64,000 bases of DNA from Limnephilus marmoratus (GCA_917880885.1 OU862915.1:36650676-36714675); one strand, 5' to 3'. Shown: positions 31,597 through 42,480, counted from the stretch's first letter. Notes: a model not told the origin generated them from the letters alone. A program made the numbers and translations.

Positions 31597-32289
31597 TAAC
31601 AAACTGATTGCTTGTGATAAAATTCCGTTATAAAAATATCGTCTACTCAAAACACAAAAAAATGCTCTAATTTCAGTAAGTAGTTCATACTTTTTTGTAT
31701 CCATTATCCATTATAAGATAATAGAACCTTTAAAATCCCAGTTGATACTCCTGCAAATCCTACCTAAGCGCTTTGCTGTGAAAAGTAATGCCGTCATGAA
31801 AGCTAAGGATTGGTAGATTTTTCGGGTTCACGCGCTTTCAGGTTCCCCTGGGGACAATTTTGAATAAATTCTGAATAATTTTACATATATACTTCAAACA
31901 TACAAACTTTGTAACGAGACTTCGCCATTTTACGCAGAACCTTTCCCGTTGAACCTTATTTGTAAGGATCAATATAAATGTATACCCACTTCGAAGATGT
32001 TTGATATTTGATACGAAGAATCTAACACATATTGAAGGGGGGCGATCTTGAATATTGAATACAGTATTTTGTTAGGAATATCACTTACGCTCAATTCAAC
32101 GTTTCTTTTTACTCATTTATAATGGAATATTGACTTAAACATCAATGTCAACTAAAATAAATAAATAGTCTAATACCTTACCCACTGAATAGGATAGTAT
32201 CTACGCCAATTTGAAACAAAACCAATATTGCTAATTTATATAAAACATTATTTTTGGTTTATCTTCACCCAATTTAAGTCTTTGTCACC
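31597..32289. other. AT-rich stretch, no gene seen
   Basis: Nothing recognised. Confidence 0.4.
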
Positions 32290-32710
32290 ATTTTATAAAT
32301 CCGAAAGGAACTGGTTCCAAAATAGCGGTTCATCAGCAAAATAATCTCAGGCGATCCAGTGACAGCTAGTCACCTGGACAAAGAAATTCGGTAATTTTGT
32401 AATATACAGACGCGACGAAATCACAACGTGATATTATTATTCACAACTGTCAGTTACAATAATAATGATAGCATCCATCTCTCCATACCCGGAGAGATTC
32501 ACGAAAATATAAACCCAATAGTACTTACGCCTGCCAGCCGACTTTCTTCATTATAGCTGTTAACTGTTATCTTTTGGCACTTGCTTCAATTCAGTTCATC
32601 ACGAATGCAGTTTTGTATCAAACTTCAAGTATGAAGATGGTTGTGCATAAGACGCGGCGTCAGAGATGATATTTGAAATTGGGTTCTTAAATTTAAACCG
32701 TGCAGACGCT
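32290..32710. repeat. dispersed repeat H, copy 2
   Basis: Same blocks as 13085-13420, with an extra segment near 32400-32460 (ACGAAATCACAACGTGATAT) not present in copy 1. Confidence 0.65.
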
Positions 32711-32729
32711 GGCATAATAATATCATCGA

Positions 32730-33210
32730 TAATAATTTAATTATTCATATAGCGCCGTTTGTTTGAAAAATCACCTCAATAGCGCTCTACAAATTTATAA
32801 CACGTTTCTACAATCCGAACTACAGACTAGATAAACCATTGTAACAATTTATGGCTAAAAAATTGTATCCACCGGTTCATTGATCACTGATAAAAAAACT
32901 TAACGTTCAATGCATTTGACCAATGAACGCGATGCTACGTAAAAATGTGTATATATGAGCTGTTCAGGCAGAAACTATACAGGAATACTTACCTGAAAAA
33001 TTACTTTAGATAAAGACTGTTTATTGTTTATTTAGAGAAATTTAGATACAATTTGGACGCAGAGGACATAATTGGGAAATTGGAAGGTTCCATTATTTAA
33101 TCCTAGTATTTATTTTAATAATAATGTATAATATATGTTCTTTAAGAAGCGTGTTTGGGAAAGCAAAAGTGGGTGGTATACTAGTACAAAGATTTGATTA
33201 GAATATTTAC
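32730..33210 (-). mobile_element. CR1/L2-type LINE 3' UTR, second copy
   Basis: Collinear with 25201-25640: TTCATATAGCGCCG, GAAAAATCACC.CAA.AGCGC, CACCGGTTCATTGATCAC, TGACCAATGAACGCGATGCT, CGCAGAGGACAT and GGAAAG.AAAAG. There is no coding part, so this is a severely 5'-truncated insertion. Its TAA-rich tail lies at the left edge. Confidence 0.85.
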
Positions 33211-34396
33211 CTTCCTAATTTACTTATACTTTTGTATGTAGTTAACAAATACTTTCAAAAGTGACATCAAAAGCACAACTACTAGTTATTCCTTATCCAC
33301 CGTTTACAGTACCAAATGAAGGCATGCAAATACACGAAATTATATAACGTCGTAAATTATAGATATCGAAATTGTAGCCTAAATCCCTGGAAACCTGTTT
33401 TCTTTCACAGATGATGCATGGTGGGGTTAACGTCTGATCAAATTAATCATACCTTTATCTGTGATCATTAGGGCAGAATGGGATCGGTTATTTATAGGAC
33501 AAGTTGTTTTGGGATAATAAATTATCAACATTCAAGGTCCAGAGTTCCCTACTAAAATCAGAGAATACTTTATTATGAATATAGTCGTAATTAGGATCGT
33601 TTAAAAATGCAAAACCAAAATATAAAAAATAATGGAATGTGAAAAAATCGATGGATTTGCGAGAACCCCTGCAAACCATCCGGATGGCAGTGGGTAAAGT
33701 ATATTTTCTGTTGTCCTAACCAAACAATTAAGTAACTATTACAAATTAATGTAACAAATTTATCATTTAACTCGCTGTGTTGTGCATCATCCTTTTTAGC
33801 TGACGTTTTGGACAGCGTTGTGGTTTCCATCATCAGAGCAGAATTGTAGTGTGGTGAAGTATGCGTTAATGCAGGTAGTTAAATTAATGTGGTGTAGAAT
33901 GTGGTGAAGTGTGTGTTTTTCTAAGTAGTATATGGGAATGGAATTTTTAAATGCGTGAATATTTTTTAAATCGATGGAAATCCATACTATAAAGCCAAGT
34001 ATTTTCATGGCCCTGATAGCGATGGAAGTTTTGTGAGATTCAAAGCAGAATTTCTGGACAAAAGGTGTAGACTTCTTCCCAGGACTTCAGGCATAAATCC
34101 AAAGTAACGGCCGGTTTCAATTAGGTGATCGGTTTGTCCAGTTGGTCAAGTTTGCCCGCTCTAGAGTAAGACACTTTTGAAAATGGTCTGTTCTATCTAA
34201 GCCTACATACACTTTATGGCTTCCCACGTAGGTAATTTATAAACTCCATCGGTCTCAAGAAGAAACATGACTTTCGCAGGCCTCAGAAGATCTTCAGTTT
34301 TAATCGTTATTCGGAAGACAGTCCTGATGCTTTCTTTCCTCAGTATCCTCCCAATTCTGTCAGTAACATTGTGAACATTAGGTAAGAAAGCGCCGC
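33211..34396. other. unassigned AT-rich stretch
   Basis: Several overlapping minus frames (33488-34008) of 63-80 codons without recognisable motifs. No TIR or SINE match. Confidence 0.4.
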
Positions 34397-34404
34397 ATTT
34401 TGAC

Positions 34405-34875
34405 TAGATATGCCACGAATATTCGGCTACTTTTCGATATTCGGCCGATTCGGTTACTTTTTTTACAATTTGGTATTCGGCCGAATATTGCGAAACATTC
34501 GGCTGAATACCGAATACGAAATAATGAAAGAAAAACAAACTGTCGGTATATTGTCTTCACTACAAATTTCATAATATTCCCAAATAAGTGATTTTTTCAT
34601 TAAATGGTGCGAAAAAACAGTGTTATTTTTGATACACACACTGTACGTAACACAATTTGGTGTAACAATCAACAAATAGTGCGTTTTATGACACGACCTA
34701 CTCGCAAATAAAACAAATATGCCCTCCGCGTTTTTACCGCATGCACTTCAATGAACCTGTCACCCGCGGAATCTACTAAGTATCGCCGAATATTCGGCCC
34801 CGAATATTCGGTATTCGGCCGCAAGCCTAGCCAGATATTCGGTATTCGGCAAAATCACTATTCGTGGCATCTCTA
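34405..34875. mobile_element. non-autonomous hAT element, 471 bp
   Basis: TIR TAGATATGCCACGAATATTC on the left and the complement of GAATAGTG-type sequence on the right, whose terminal 13 bp read TAGAGATGCCACG inwards. The 8-bp duplication is ATTTTGAC (34397-34404) against CTTTTGAC (34876-34883). Inside, palindromic TATTCGGCCGAATATT-like words repeat many times in both subterminal regions. No transposase. The TIR start TAGAG/TAGAT matches the hAT at 29.5 kb in its first bases only. Confidence 0.88.
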
Positions 34876-34883
34876 CTTTTGAC

Positions 34884-35274
34884 TATTGTTCAATTCTATC
34901 TTCGCTTGTGGTAGATTTGACTCTTGTGATCTGTTTTTTCTCTCTTGCTTGGTAACAGTTTCGTTATAATGCATCCATTATCTTTATAGGCTCCGATCCG
35001 ATTTTTGGTTGTTTGGTCACTCGGGTCACCAAAGTATTGATTGGTCCTCTTTTCTGCGCTGAATAGTGATGCGATTCAGCGTATAGATAATGTTTCCCAT
35101 GTGATAGTTTTCAATACCTGCACAGCGTACTCCAAGCATTGCCATATCACTCACTAGCATTTTTTAAAATAAACACGCACGTATCCAAATAACTGACAAG
35201 TTTAGGTACATTACAAAATAAACCTGTTAAAAACAAAACGTTAAGTGAAATTAGAATCTCCTCCGTTAATGGAG
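34884..35274. other. unassigned spacer
   Basis: Nothing recognised. Confidence 0.4.
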
Positions 35275-35797
35275 GTCTGAATGCAGTTGGCGCTAATAAA
35301 ACAAACTGTCAAAAGAAGTGAAGCTAGCAGTCCTCAATGAAATCCTGGTACCTACCCTGATGTTTAGAAGTGAGAAATGGAACTGGCAGGGGAAGGATGT
35401 AAGTAAACTGAATGCTGTTGAAATGAGATCCCTGAGGCGTACGTGTGTTAAAACAATGTGTGATAGTGTGGGAAATGTGGAAATCCGCAAAGAATGTAAG
35501 GCTGATGTAAGCATAATGAGTAAGTTTGTGCATGAAGAGCGAATGAACGAATAAGGTAGTGTAAGAAGAATATATTACGCAAATGCGAATAGTAGAAGAA
35601 GTCAGGGACGCCCGAGGAAGACATGGGACGACCGAGTGAATCAGATACTTGAGTCAGGTCATGTCAAAAGTCAGAATAATAGAAGAGTGTGTATGAGACG
35701 ATGTATGAATGTGCATGGGTCAAAGAGTGTATGCCAAGACCGAGTTGTTTGGCGGTCCGTCCTCTCTGTGGTGAAACGGCGTTAGTTAGTTAGTTAG
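35266..35797 (+). pseudogene. RTE-like LINE C-terminus (family J), plus strand
   Basis: Open at 35318-35554 and readable through one stop and shifts to about 35780: LNAVEMRSLRRTCVKTM, VEIRKECKADVSIMSK, SRRSRGRPRKTWDDRVNQIL, ESGHVKSQNNRRVCMRRCMN and VCQDRVVWRSVLS. This is the C-terminal domain widely found in RTE-like endonuclease/RT LINEs. The 3' tail is TTAGTTAGTTAG. Homology to 43101-43673 begins at TTAATGGAGG in both. Confidence 0.85.
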
Positions 35798-35799
35798 AA

Positions 35800-35962
35800 T
35801 AGGAACGTTTCTTGAAGTGGCTTCAGCCGTTTTTGGTGATCATATCTGAATAACCAGATACTTCCCAATGTTTCACTTCCACACACCTTTTTGTCTCTCT
35901 TCGTACCTCAAATGAGTTTGCCATAGATCCATTGATTCCGGACAATTGCACAGTCTTGTACA
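35800..35962 (+). repeat. SINE A, body and 3' part
   Basis: GAACGTTTCTTGAAGTGGCT, TCAGCCGTTTTTGGTGATCA, TCTGAATAACCAGATACTTC and GCCATAGATCCATTGATTCC in family order. It follows the LINE J tail. Confidence 0.7.
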
Positions 35963-36169
35963 GTTTCGCATTTTAAAAATCATCTTCTGAGTTACAACAA
36001 ATTTAAAATTCAACATTTTTAAAATTGTGCCAAATTTGCCACCCTGTTTTTGAGTAGAATCTAACAAAAGGGTTTAGACGAGATTCTGAAACCACCGTTT
36101 GCACAATCTTGCTAATATTCACAAATAATTTAAATAGCAGGGGCGTGTTATTTTATATTATATAATATC

Positions 36170-36870
36170 TAACATTTTTAAATACAATTCAGCAACGTCG
36201 GCCTCACTGGGAAGCTCACCTGTGCTGAGGCCTCCATTTTATAAAACAAAAATTTATTCATACCTAAAACATTAAAAATAATATAAAAGTAATGCTGCAT
36301 AAAAAAAGTTTACTAAAAATATAAATTTATATTTAAGGTAAAATTATAGGTAAAATGTATTTTTTTATGATGTGTTTTATATTGGTTTTGTGTGTTATGT
36401 GTATGTGTTTTATTCTTATTATGTAATGAGATGTTGGTAATATTGTCTTTTTTGTTCTTTAATCCATTTTTTTAATTTTGAGTATGGATTTATTCTTGTT
36501 TTCTTCTATTTTATTTTCTTTGTACTTTTATAGCATGATATTTATAGTACCTTTGTCCAAAATTTGTATTCACTGTCGGAGTTTTTATGTTATTTTTGTA
36601 CGATTGTCTTACTGGTCTGTTAGTGATATTTTGAGATTGTTGAAATTTTTTTTGGTCGAAAATGTAGTTTAGTAGAGTTTTAACATATAATTGGCGTATA
36701 TCTAGTACGTCACAACTGTTGAATATTTGGTCTGTATCAGTTAGTCTATGTTTTTTTAAGTATCACCTTTAAATCGTTTTCTGCGCGATTTCGTAGTGAT
36801 CGATAGCTGAGTTTGTTGCTCCTCCCCAGACAATTATTCCTTATTCTATTATTGATTGACAAAATGCATT
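36170..36870 (-). pseudogene. LINE family F fragment, minus strand
   Basis: From 36870 the minus strand has RNAFCQSIIE, GIIVWGGATNSAIDHYEIAQ, LKKHRLTDTDQIF, SCDVLDIRQLYVKTLLNYIF and NFGQRYYKYHAIK, collinear with YGIVGWGG, VLDIRQLFTK and RQFWYIAPK of the copy at 12126-12917. The likely 3' UTR ends near GGCCTCAGCACAGGTGAGC (about 36190-36230). Stops and shifts make it dead. Confidence 0.75.
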
Positions 36871-36879
36871 CCTGGGGTC

Positions 36880-37108
36880 CTAGCATGGTCGATCGATATA
36901 GGTTTTATCGAAAATGTCGGTAACTTGTCATCGCTCCCGAGCACGACTGCAGGCCGCTAACGAACAAACAACAATTCTTAACGACTAAGGGTTCCTAATT
37001 TATTTGACGGGAACTGTTATTTCTTCGTTAGCGGCCTGCAGTCGTGCTCGGGAGCGATTTAAAGTTACCAACATTTTCGGTAAAACCTATATCGATCGAC
37101 CATGCTAG
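36880..37108. mobile_element. 229-bp foldback MITE, copy 2
   Basis: Starts CTAGCATGGTCGATCGATAT and ends with the complement, arms of about 95 bp. Flanked by GGGGTC on both sides (36874-36879 and 37109-37114), a probable 6-bp target duplication. Identical length to the copy at 14666-14894. Confidence 0.9.
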
Positions 37109-37114
37109 GGGGTC

Positions 37115-37454
37115 TGGAAGATGATAAGCACTGCCTACCCTACCATACTTGCATGGCCTAAAAAATATAAATAATATTCTTGTCATTAAATTATTGTAAA
37201 AATAAAACCACACTTTCAAAAATTGATAACTTTTATAGCTTATCAAATGGAATATTTGTAAATTGTACATTTTATAATCTTCTTTAGCTGGTTGAAGTAG
37301 TCAGCTGAATAAATGAGCTTCATTATCTTTTAATTTCCCTTTGCGGTTTGTTGTCTTTCTTACGGTAGGCACTGCTTTTCTCTCTTTATGGACTCTACGC
37401 TACTAAGCGATAGGTGAGTTCTCTAAATATTACCCACGTGAATAAGCTTTCTGA
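37115..37454. other. AT-rich spacer
   Basis: Nothing recognised. Confidence 0.4.
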
Positions 37455-37590
37455 TTTGGAACATTGCTTAAAATGGCTTTAGCCGTGTTGGTGACCAGAT
37501 CTGAAGATCCAGATGCTTTCCCTCATTCCTCTTCCCCGTCTCCGTCCCGCTTATCCTCCCTTCACAACTTACAGTGACGAATATTTTTTG
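37455..37590 (+). repeat. SINE A internal fragment
   Basis: GGAACATTGCTTAAAATGGC, TTTAGCCGTGTTGGTGACCA, GATCTGAAGATCCAGATGC and the pyrimidine tract. Confidence 0.75.
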
Positions 37591-37654
37591 TTTTTTAAAA
37601 TATGCCGTTTTCGATTTGCCGCCAAAACGACATGTTCGTTTCAATTCGTAATTT

Positions 37655-38245
37655 TTTTTTTTTTACATGAGCTCCACACAGGAGGCCCTGAGGAACATAA
37701 TTTCCCTCAGGGCCTATGTCATCTTTATGCTCAACTATGATGCTGTGTGGGGGGTTTTTTTAAAGAAAGGAAGGAGAGGAGAGTTCTAGGAAGGAAAAGG
37801 GTTTAAGAGTTGGGTAGGAATCTTGGGTTCAGTATGTCCTGGTCATCCGCCTCCAAGACCTAGACAAACCTCACCCCATGAACCCGGGCGCGTATTTACA
37901 ATCCCTACCGCGTTTCAGTCGCTTATATTTTTAATATCAAAATTTAAATATTTAGAAATAAAATTATTAATTTCTAATATACACATTAATTATTTTATCT
38001 AGATGGGACAATTTTTGTTTTTGCAATGTGATAAAAAATAACCAATATAGAGGTATATTTAAAATGTAAATTGTCGTTACCGCGACTGAATCGGTATAGG
38101 TTTTGTAAATACGCAACTCAGGCACCCCTGCTAAATCACCAAACGTAGCGAACCACTTGGGGTGACCTATGGCAGAGGTGTTGGCTATCCAATAAAGGTT
38201 CCCGGGGCGGCGGTACCCATTCCCGCCTCCCAATTTGAATTTGTA
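37655..38245 (-). mobile_element. retroposon B, full length, interrupted by a TIR element
   Basis: The minus strand starts GGGAGGCGGGAATGGGTACC (right edge), passes CCAAGTGGTTCGCTACGTTT and GCAGGGGTGCC to the insertion, resumes with CCGGGTTCATGGGGTGAGGT, and ends GGCCCTGAGGGAAATTATGT with TCCTCAGGGCC, CTGTGTGGAGCTCATGT and an A-tail (T-run near 37653). The most complete B copy. Confidence 0.88.
37890..38114. mobile_element. 225-bp TIR element (family C), copy 1
   Basis: Left end GCGTATTTACAATCCCTACC, right end the complement of GCGTATTTACAAAACCTATA. The flanks AACCCGGGC (37881-37889) and AACTCAGGC (38115-38123) form a 9-bp duplication with two changes. A 9-bp duplication points to Mutator-like or Merlin-like elements. 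Non-coding. Confidence 0.85.
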
Positions 38246-38480
38246 ATTTCGGCGGTGTTGACATCACATCGGGCAACGTTGGTGTCAGCTGTCTTACTAG
38301 CTAGGGGCGGTTTCTATGCCATAATAACGTTGCAGCGATTTGGAACCGTCTAGAAATGTGCGATTTTTCAAATCAATAATTATGAATGAAAATATTAAAA
38401 TTACACATTTTTATTGGAATGATCAGAATCAGAAAAATAAACTTTAAATCTTCGACACATTTTTAATGGCAGGTATTCAT
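38246..38480. other. AT-rich spacer
   Basis: Nothing recognised. Confidence 0.4.
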
Positions 38481-38572
38481 AGTTTATGAAAATACCCCCA
38501 ATGACATCCATGGCACCGCCGATTACGGGTAGTTGGAACTCTTTGGCGGTATTCACTTAAAAATTAAAATAA
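38481..38572 (+). repeat. SINE A 3'-end remnant
   Basis: ACCCCCAATGACATCCATGG and GTTGGAACTCTTTGGCGGTA then TTCACTTAAAA resemble the family 3' end (CCCCAATTGGGGATGCC, TTGGGACTCTTG, GCGGTATTCA). Confidence 0.5.
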
Positions 38573-38678
38573 ATAATTTATCATCACTTCTTCTAATAGA
38601 GTAAAATTATTTTGTGGTAACATTTTAAATTCAAATTAATAGATAACTTTGTATTAACCACATAATTATTTACAAAAA

Positions 38679-38715
38679 CCGACATGTTTCGTCAGCAAAG
38701 CTGACTTCTTCAGGG
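38679..38715 (-). ncRNA. hammerhead-like motif, left arm of Penelope element
   Basis: The complement reads CCCTGAAGAAGTCAGC ... GCTGACGAAACATGTCGG, the same motif as in the right arm and in opposite orientation. Confidence 0.5.
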
Positions 38716-38852
38716 TTTTGACAGAACTAATTTTAAAAATAGACATACATAGGTAATAGAGAAAAATAATAGACATAAAAAATAATAAAATTTGAAAGAA
38801 AATAAATTACCCTATACAAAAGGATAAAGAAGAGAAAAAATGGAGGAAAATT

Positions 38853-39311
38853 ATGTATTTTAAAAATAAAATTTCTAATTCAATAAAAAAGAATGTACCT
38901 AATGAAATTATTCCTGTATTTTATGCAAACAATAGAATTAAAAATTACATAGTAAATAATAAAGATAGAGATTCTAAAATGAAAAAATCTGGAATTTATA
39001 AATTGAAATGTAATGATTGTGATTTCTTTTATATAGGTAAAACTTCGAGAAACTTTGAAATAAGTATTAAAGAGCATATGAAAGATTTAAATAATAATAG
39101 TTTCTCGGAGTTTGCCAACCATTTAAAAGAAACTAGTCATACCTTTAATTTTAACAGTGGAATAGAATTAGTACATTGTAATGTCAATGGCATTCAGTTG
39201 GATAAATTAGAAATTTTAGAGATTAGAAAGAGTGTTAATGCAAATTTAAATATTATTAATAACCAAAAATTGTTTTTAAATGACCCATTATTAAATCTAT
39301 TCCCCTTTTAA
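38853..39311 (+). CDS. GIY-YIG endonuclease ORF of a Penelope-like element, 152 aa
   Basis: Residues 47-62 contain GIY and YIG (GIYKLKCNDCDFFYIGKTSR) with a CxxC pair between them (Cys53, Cys56), typical of the Penelope/Athena type. Arg66 follows TS, then KEH at 73-75, SEFANHLKETSH at 84-96, and Glu119/122 in KLEILEI as candidates for the catalytic glutamate. The nicking activity primes insertion in Penelope-like retrotransposition. In full elements this domain is C-terminal to a reverse transcriptase of several hundred residues, missing here. Start at ATG 38853; the true parent ORF would extend upstream. The frame is intact despite the truncation. Confidence 0.9.
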   Translation: MYFKNKISNSIKKNVPNEIIPVFYANNRIKNYIVNNKDRDSKMKKSGIYKLKCNDCDFFYIGKTSRNFEISIKEHMKDLNNNSFSEFANHLKETSHTFNFNSGIELVHCNVNGIQLDKLEILEIRKSVNANLNIINNQKLFLNDPLLNLFPF

Positions 39312-39442
39312 ATTTTTAATTGTTCTATATTGTCCCTCGTCCCTTACACATTATTTTCTTTCAAATTTTATTATTGTTTATGTCTATTATTTTTCTCTAT
39401 TACCTATGTATACGTCTTTTTTTTAAAATAGTTCTGTCAAAA

Positions 39443-39479
39443 CCCTGAAGAAGTCAGCTTTGCTGACGAAACATGTCGG
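39443..39479 (+). ncRNA. hammerhead-like motif, right arm of Penelope element
   Basis: CCCTGAAGA (CUGANGA box with N=A), one bulged A, stem II GTCAGC-TTT-GCTGAC (six perfect pairs), GAAA, then CATGTCGG in the stem III position and a T-rich strand. Hammerhead ribozymes in Penelope-like terminal repeats are established knowledge. Self-cleavage of this one is inference, and the bulge and weak stem III may require a dimeric form. Confidence 0.55.
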
Positions 39480-39533
39480 TTTTTGTAAATAATTAAGTGG
39501 TTAATACAAAGTTATCTCATTAATTTGAAATAA

Positions 39534-40131
39534 TTTAAATAAACTTGTAAGTAAAGTAAAATAAAATGCTTTTTAATTAACAACGTCACAAGTGATTACC
39601 ATTTATAAGACAAGGTCGTGCTGTTCAAAACATTTATTTTGTTCTGTAAAACGTATGTTCGCACCATTGAGTGTAACTCTTTTCAGAAAACAAAAAAGTT
39701 GCTTTTTTTCTTGATTTCTCGTACTTTCCCAACCCGTTGTGCTCTTTGTACATTAAATAGAAAAGAAAACGATTTTCATGTGAATAAACAAATTTATATT
39801 CAAAGTTCCCTAAAGTATCTCCATGAGACATAAAATATTTTTACGAGTGAATCTATGAAAATATTTATCTTTTATTATTCTCTTTTACTCACAAAATACT
39901 CAAATATCTGTTCTCGTGTTCATTGAAGTAGATTTAGAATAAGAACCATTGAATTAGAGGATACATTTTTCGTCTTTGCCCAAAAAAAAACTCTTTATCC
40001 ATTTATGTTCATCGCCTTTGGATCTGGGTTAATTTAAAGTCATGACGCATTCGTTGACGTTATACTGTATTAATGTATGATTTTGTATAAATCAAATAAG
40101 GATTTGTACTTTACTTACAAGTTTATTTAAA
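39534..40131. repeat. 598-bp segment bounded by 23-bp perfect inverted repeats
   Basis: TTTAAATAAACTTGTAAGTA-AAG (39534-39556) is inverted at 40109-40131. The left copy abuts the Penelope element. No transposase is seen; two opposite frames at 39618-39833 are shadows. No target duplication was found. Confidence 0.6.
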
Positions 40132-41739
40132 CATTTATTTAAGTACATCCTTACCATAATTTACATTGAACAATAATCGTTTTCGGAACTGTCGGTTCGA
40201 CGGTTATAAATGCAAAATGATTTTCGAGCTGTTGAATCGGCAATCAGGAACAGAATGGTTCTTCTTTTTCTTTCGACGCCGGTTGTGGGTAAACTAAATA
40301 ATGAAAAGACCCGTGATCGTAGAGTTTAAGAGGAATATAAACGCTAGAAATATTTTGAATCTCATGCCTGCAAAATTTTAAAATCGAGCGTCTTTTTGCA
40401 TGAGGCTAGTAAGCGAAAAAGTGGTTTTTATTTATTTTGTGCATAATTTTATAAGACCGAAAGAAAGTTAGAATATGGAAAACCTCAAAAATAGTCTTAG
40501 CCATAAAGGGGTATTTTTTAAAAATTGATTCTTGTATTACTTCATGGTTAAGTCATGAAAAATATATTTTTTGGTGTATTACGCTTATATTTTTTGTTAC
40601 GTAAATAATAATTTTATTGTAATTCCAAAACATAGAAAAGCTAGTAAAAGCTTCGATTTATCCGTAGCATATTTTATGTTCATACTGTAAGCCGATTCGT
40701 CGTAAAGATTAATCAAAATAGTATCTAAATAGGATTTCACGTATATATTCATCTTAAAGAGCCAATAGGAGGATGTTCGTGAGTCCATGCTGCGTTGTTC
40801 ACTCCTAGATCAAATTTAAAAAAAAAATTGTTCAGAGATTTGTTTTCAATTCTCAGATTTCATGTGGGAGATTACCTACTTCAAGTCACGTATAGGACTC
40901 CATTCTAATTTGGATGACCGATGAATAACTAATAAGGTTGAGGAGAGACCCTTAGTTGATTACAAGTTAGATGGACGAAGAAAAGAGTGTCGATTGGATA
41001 TTAGAACACGAAGAGTAAAATAAATTGAAGGGTGCTTTGGGAAAGAAACCAAGAACGAAATAAGATACCAACATGATCACAAAAATGTAAAAAGGTAAAA
41101 ATTAGACTCGTGTTAAAAGTTTAAATAAATCTGAGAGAGTTATGATAATCTGGGGTACTTTATATCAATGGCATAAGCTATAATCCTTAGTAAAATTTGG
41201 TATAAAACCATTGCGGATTTCTTCGCACTTCCCTTAACCGTAAAAGAACCCTTATTAAACTCAAGTGAAGATAAAAATAATGTATTTTGAGGAGAGAAAA
41301 AGCGCCAAGGCAACGGAATCGGTTATTTAAATTTTTAAGAGAACGAAATTCGTTTCGTCTGAATTTTTTTTTAAATTATCTCAGTTATTAAATTTTTCAT
41401 GGAGCGAGCTTCCGTTTGAACGGAAGAAAAAAAACTTTTCTCTCTGTAATTTTTCTGGTTGATATTTTTTGAATTCTCATTATGTACCTTCGTTGCCAGG
41501 TGGTAGTAACGTTGACAATGGATTCGGATGCGCTGAAGAAAAAAAAGATACGTCGAAATAATATTTTTCTTGCGCCAAGTCTCTTGTGAGAGCCAACTAT
41601 TCAGAATTATTGAAACGTTCGTCGCTTGATATGAAATTTGTAATGTGTAAAAGGCCCCGGACAAGTCAAATTGGTTATTCGTTCAAGATAATCACTTTCA
41701 AATGAGACTATTTTTTCAAAGAGTAAGTTTCAATCATGA
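40132..41739. other. 1.6-kb AT-rich stretch, no gene seen
   Basis: Short frames only (for example 40597-40788 and 41371-41664, minus). Nothing matches the repeat families. Confidence 0.4.
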
Positions 41740-41985
41740 CAACCGGCGTGGTGCAGGGGTAAGGCTCTTGACTCGCAATCCGAAGATTGCTGGATCGAAT
41801 CCCGGCGTGGGCAACTAAATTTTAATCGATTAATTTGTGTTATTTTTGACAATTAATTCATTTAAAATAATATATAGTATATTTTGCGGCACGTTCCAGA
41901 GTGGAAGATACTCTTAGTATCGCCCTGGTATAAGACCACCATTGCTTGAAATGGCTTTAGCCGTGTTTGGGGACCAGATTCGCTT
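41740..41985 (+). repeat. SINE A, 5' half
   Basis: Head AACCGGCGTGGTGCAGGGGT, B box GGATCGAATCCC, GGCACGTTCCAGAGTGGAAG, TTAGCCGTGTTTGGGGACCA, and then it stops. Confidence 0.85.
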
Positions 41986-42194
41986 TGTGTCGTCTTTTTA
42001 ATCTGAAAAGCCACGGCGGACATTTGCACGACGTTATATTCCACACTTATTGCCATAGATTATACTTTAAATTTAAAAAATGAGTGGTCTCCCACACAAC
42101 CAGTTTTATTTGCATTTTAAAATCGAGGAAGTTCTGCTATACAGATATGCCCATTATGCATTTTTATTGGTTTATCTCTTCAGCACTTTTTTCT
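41986..42194. other. AT-rich spacer
   Basis: Nothing recognised. Confidence 0.35.
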
Positions 42195-42480
42195 TAGCTA
42201 CGAATCCAGAGGTCACTGGTTCAAATCTCGTCGTGCGCCAGTAAATTGCTCTGGTGAAAGACCAACCTTCATTATCAAAAAGTTGCTTCAAATGGCTTTT
42301 GCCGTGTTTGGTGAACAGATCTGTAAGGCAAAATAATTCCACACCTTCCTCTCTCCCATCTTTAGCCCTTCCTATCTATATACTATCTTCAGACTCACGA
42401 CGGATGGACTGGTGATGCCATAGTCTCACTGGCTCCAGATAGTTGGGACTCTTATGTGGTTCTCACATCAGGGCTTTTGT
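42195..42480 (+). repeat. SINE A, diverged
   Basis: B box GGTTCAAATCTC, CTGGTGAAAGACCAACCTTC, AAATGGCTTTTGCCGTGTTT, pyrimidine tract and CACTGGCTCCAGATAGTTGG. The middle AAATTTTATTT part is deleted. Confidence 0.8.

Larger units (their letters stand above)
38625..39535 (+). mobile_element. Penelope-like element remnant between long inverted repeats
   Basis: A repeat of about 170 bp at 38642-38809 is found inverted at 39349-39516 with few differences, and weaker identity extends 15-20 bp further out on both sides. The central unique part encodes a GIY-YIG endonuclease. Each arm contains AACTTTGTATTAACCAC, CCGACATGTTTCGTCAGC and the hammerhead-like core. Penelope-like elements are known to carry terminal repeats in direct or inverted order and hammerhead motifs in them. 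The reverse transcriptase is absent. Confidence 0.85.
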
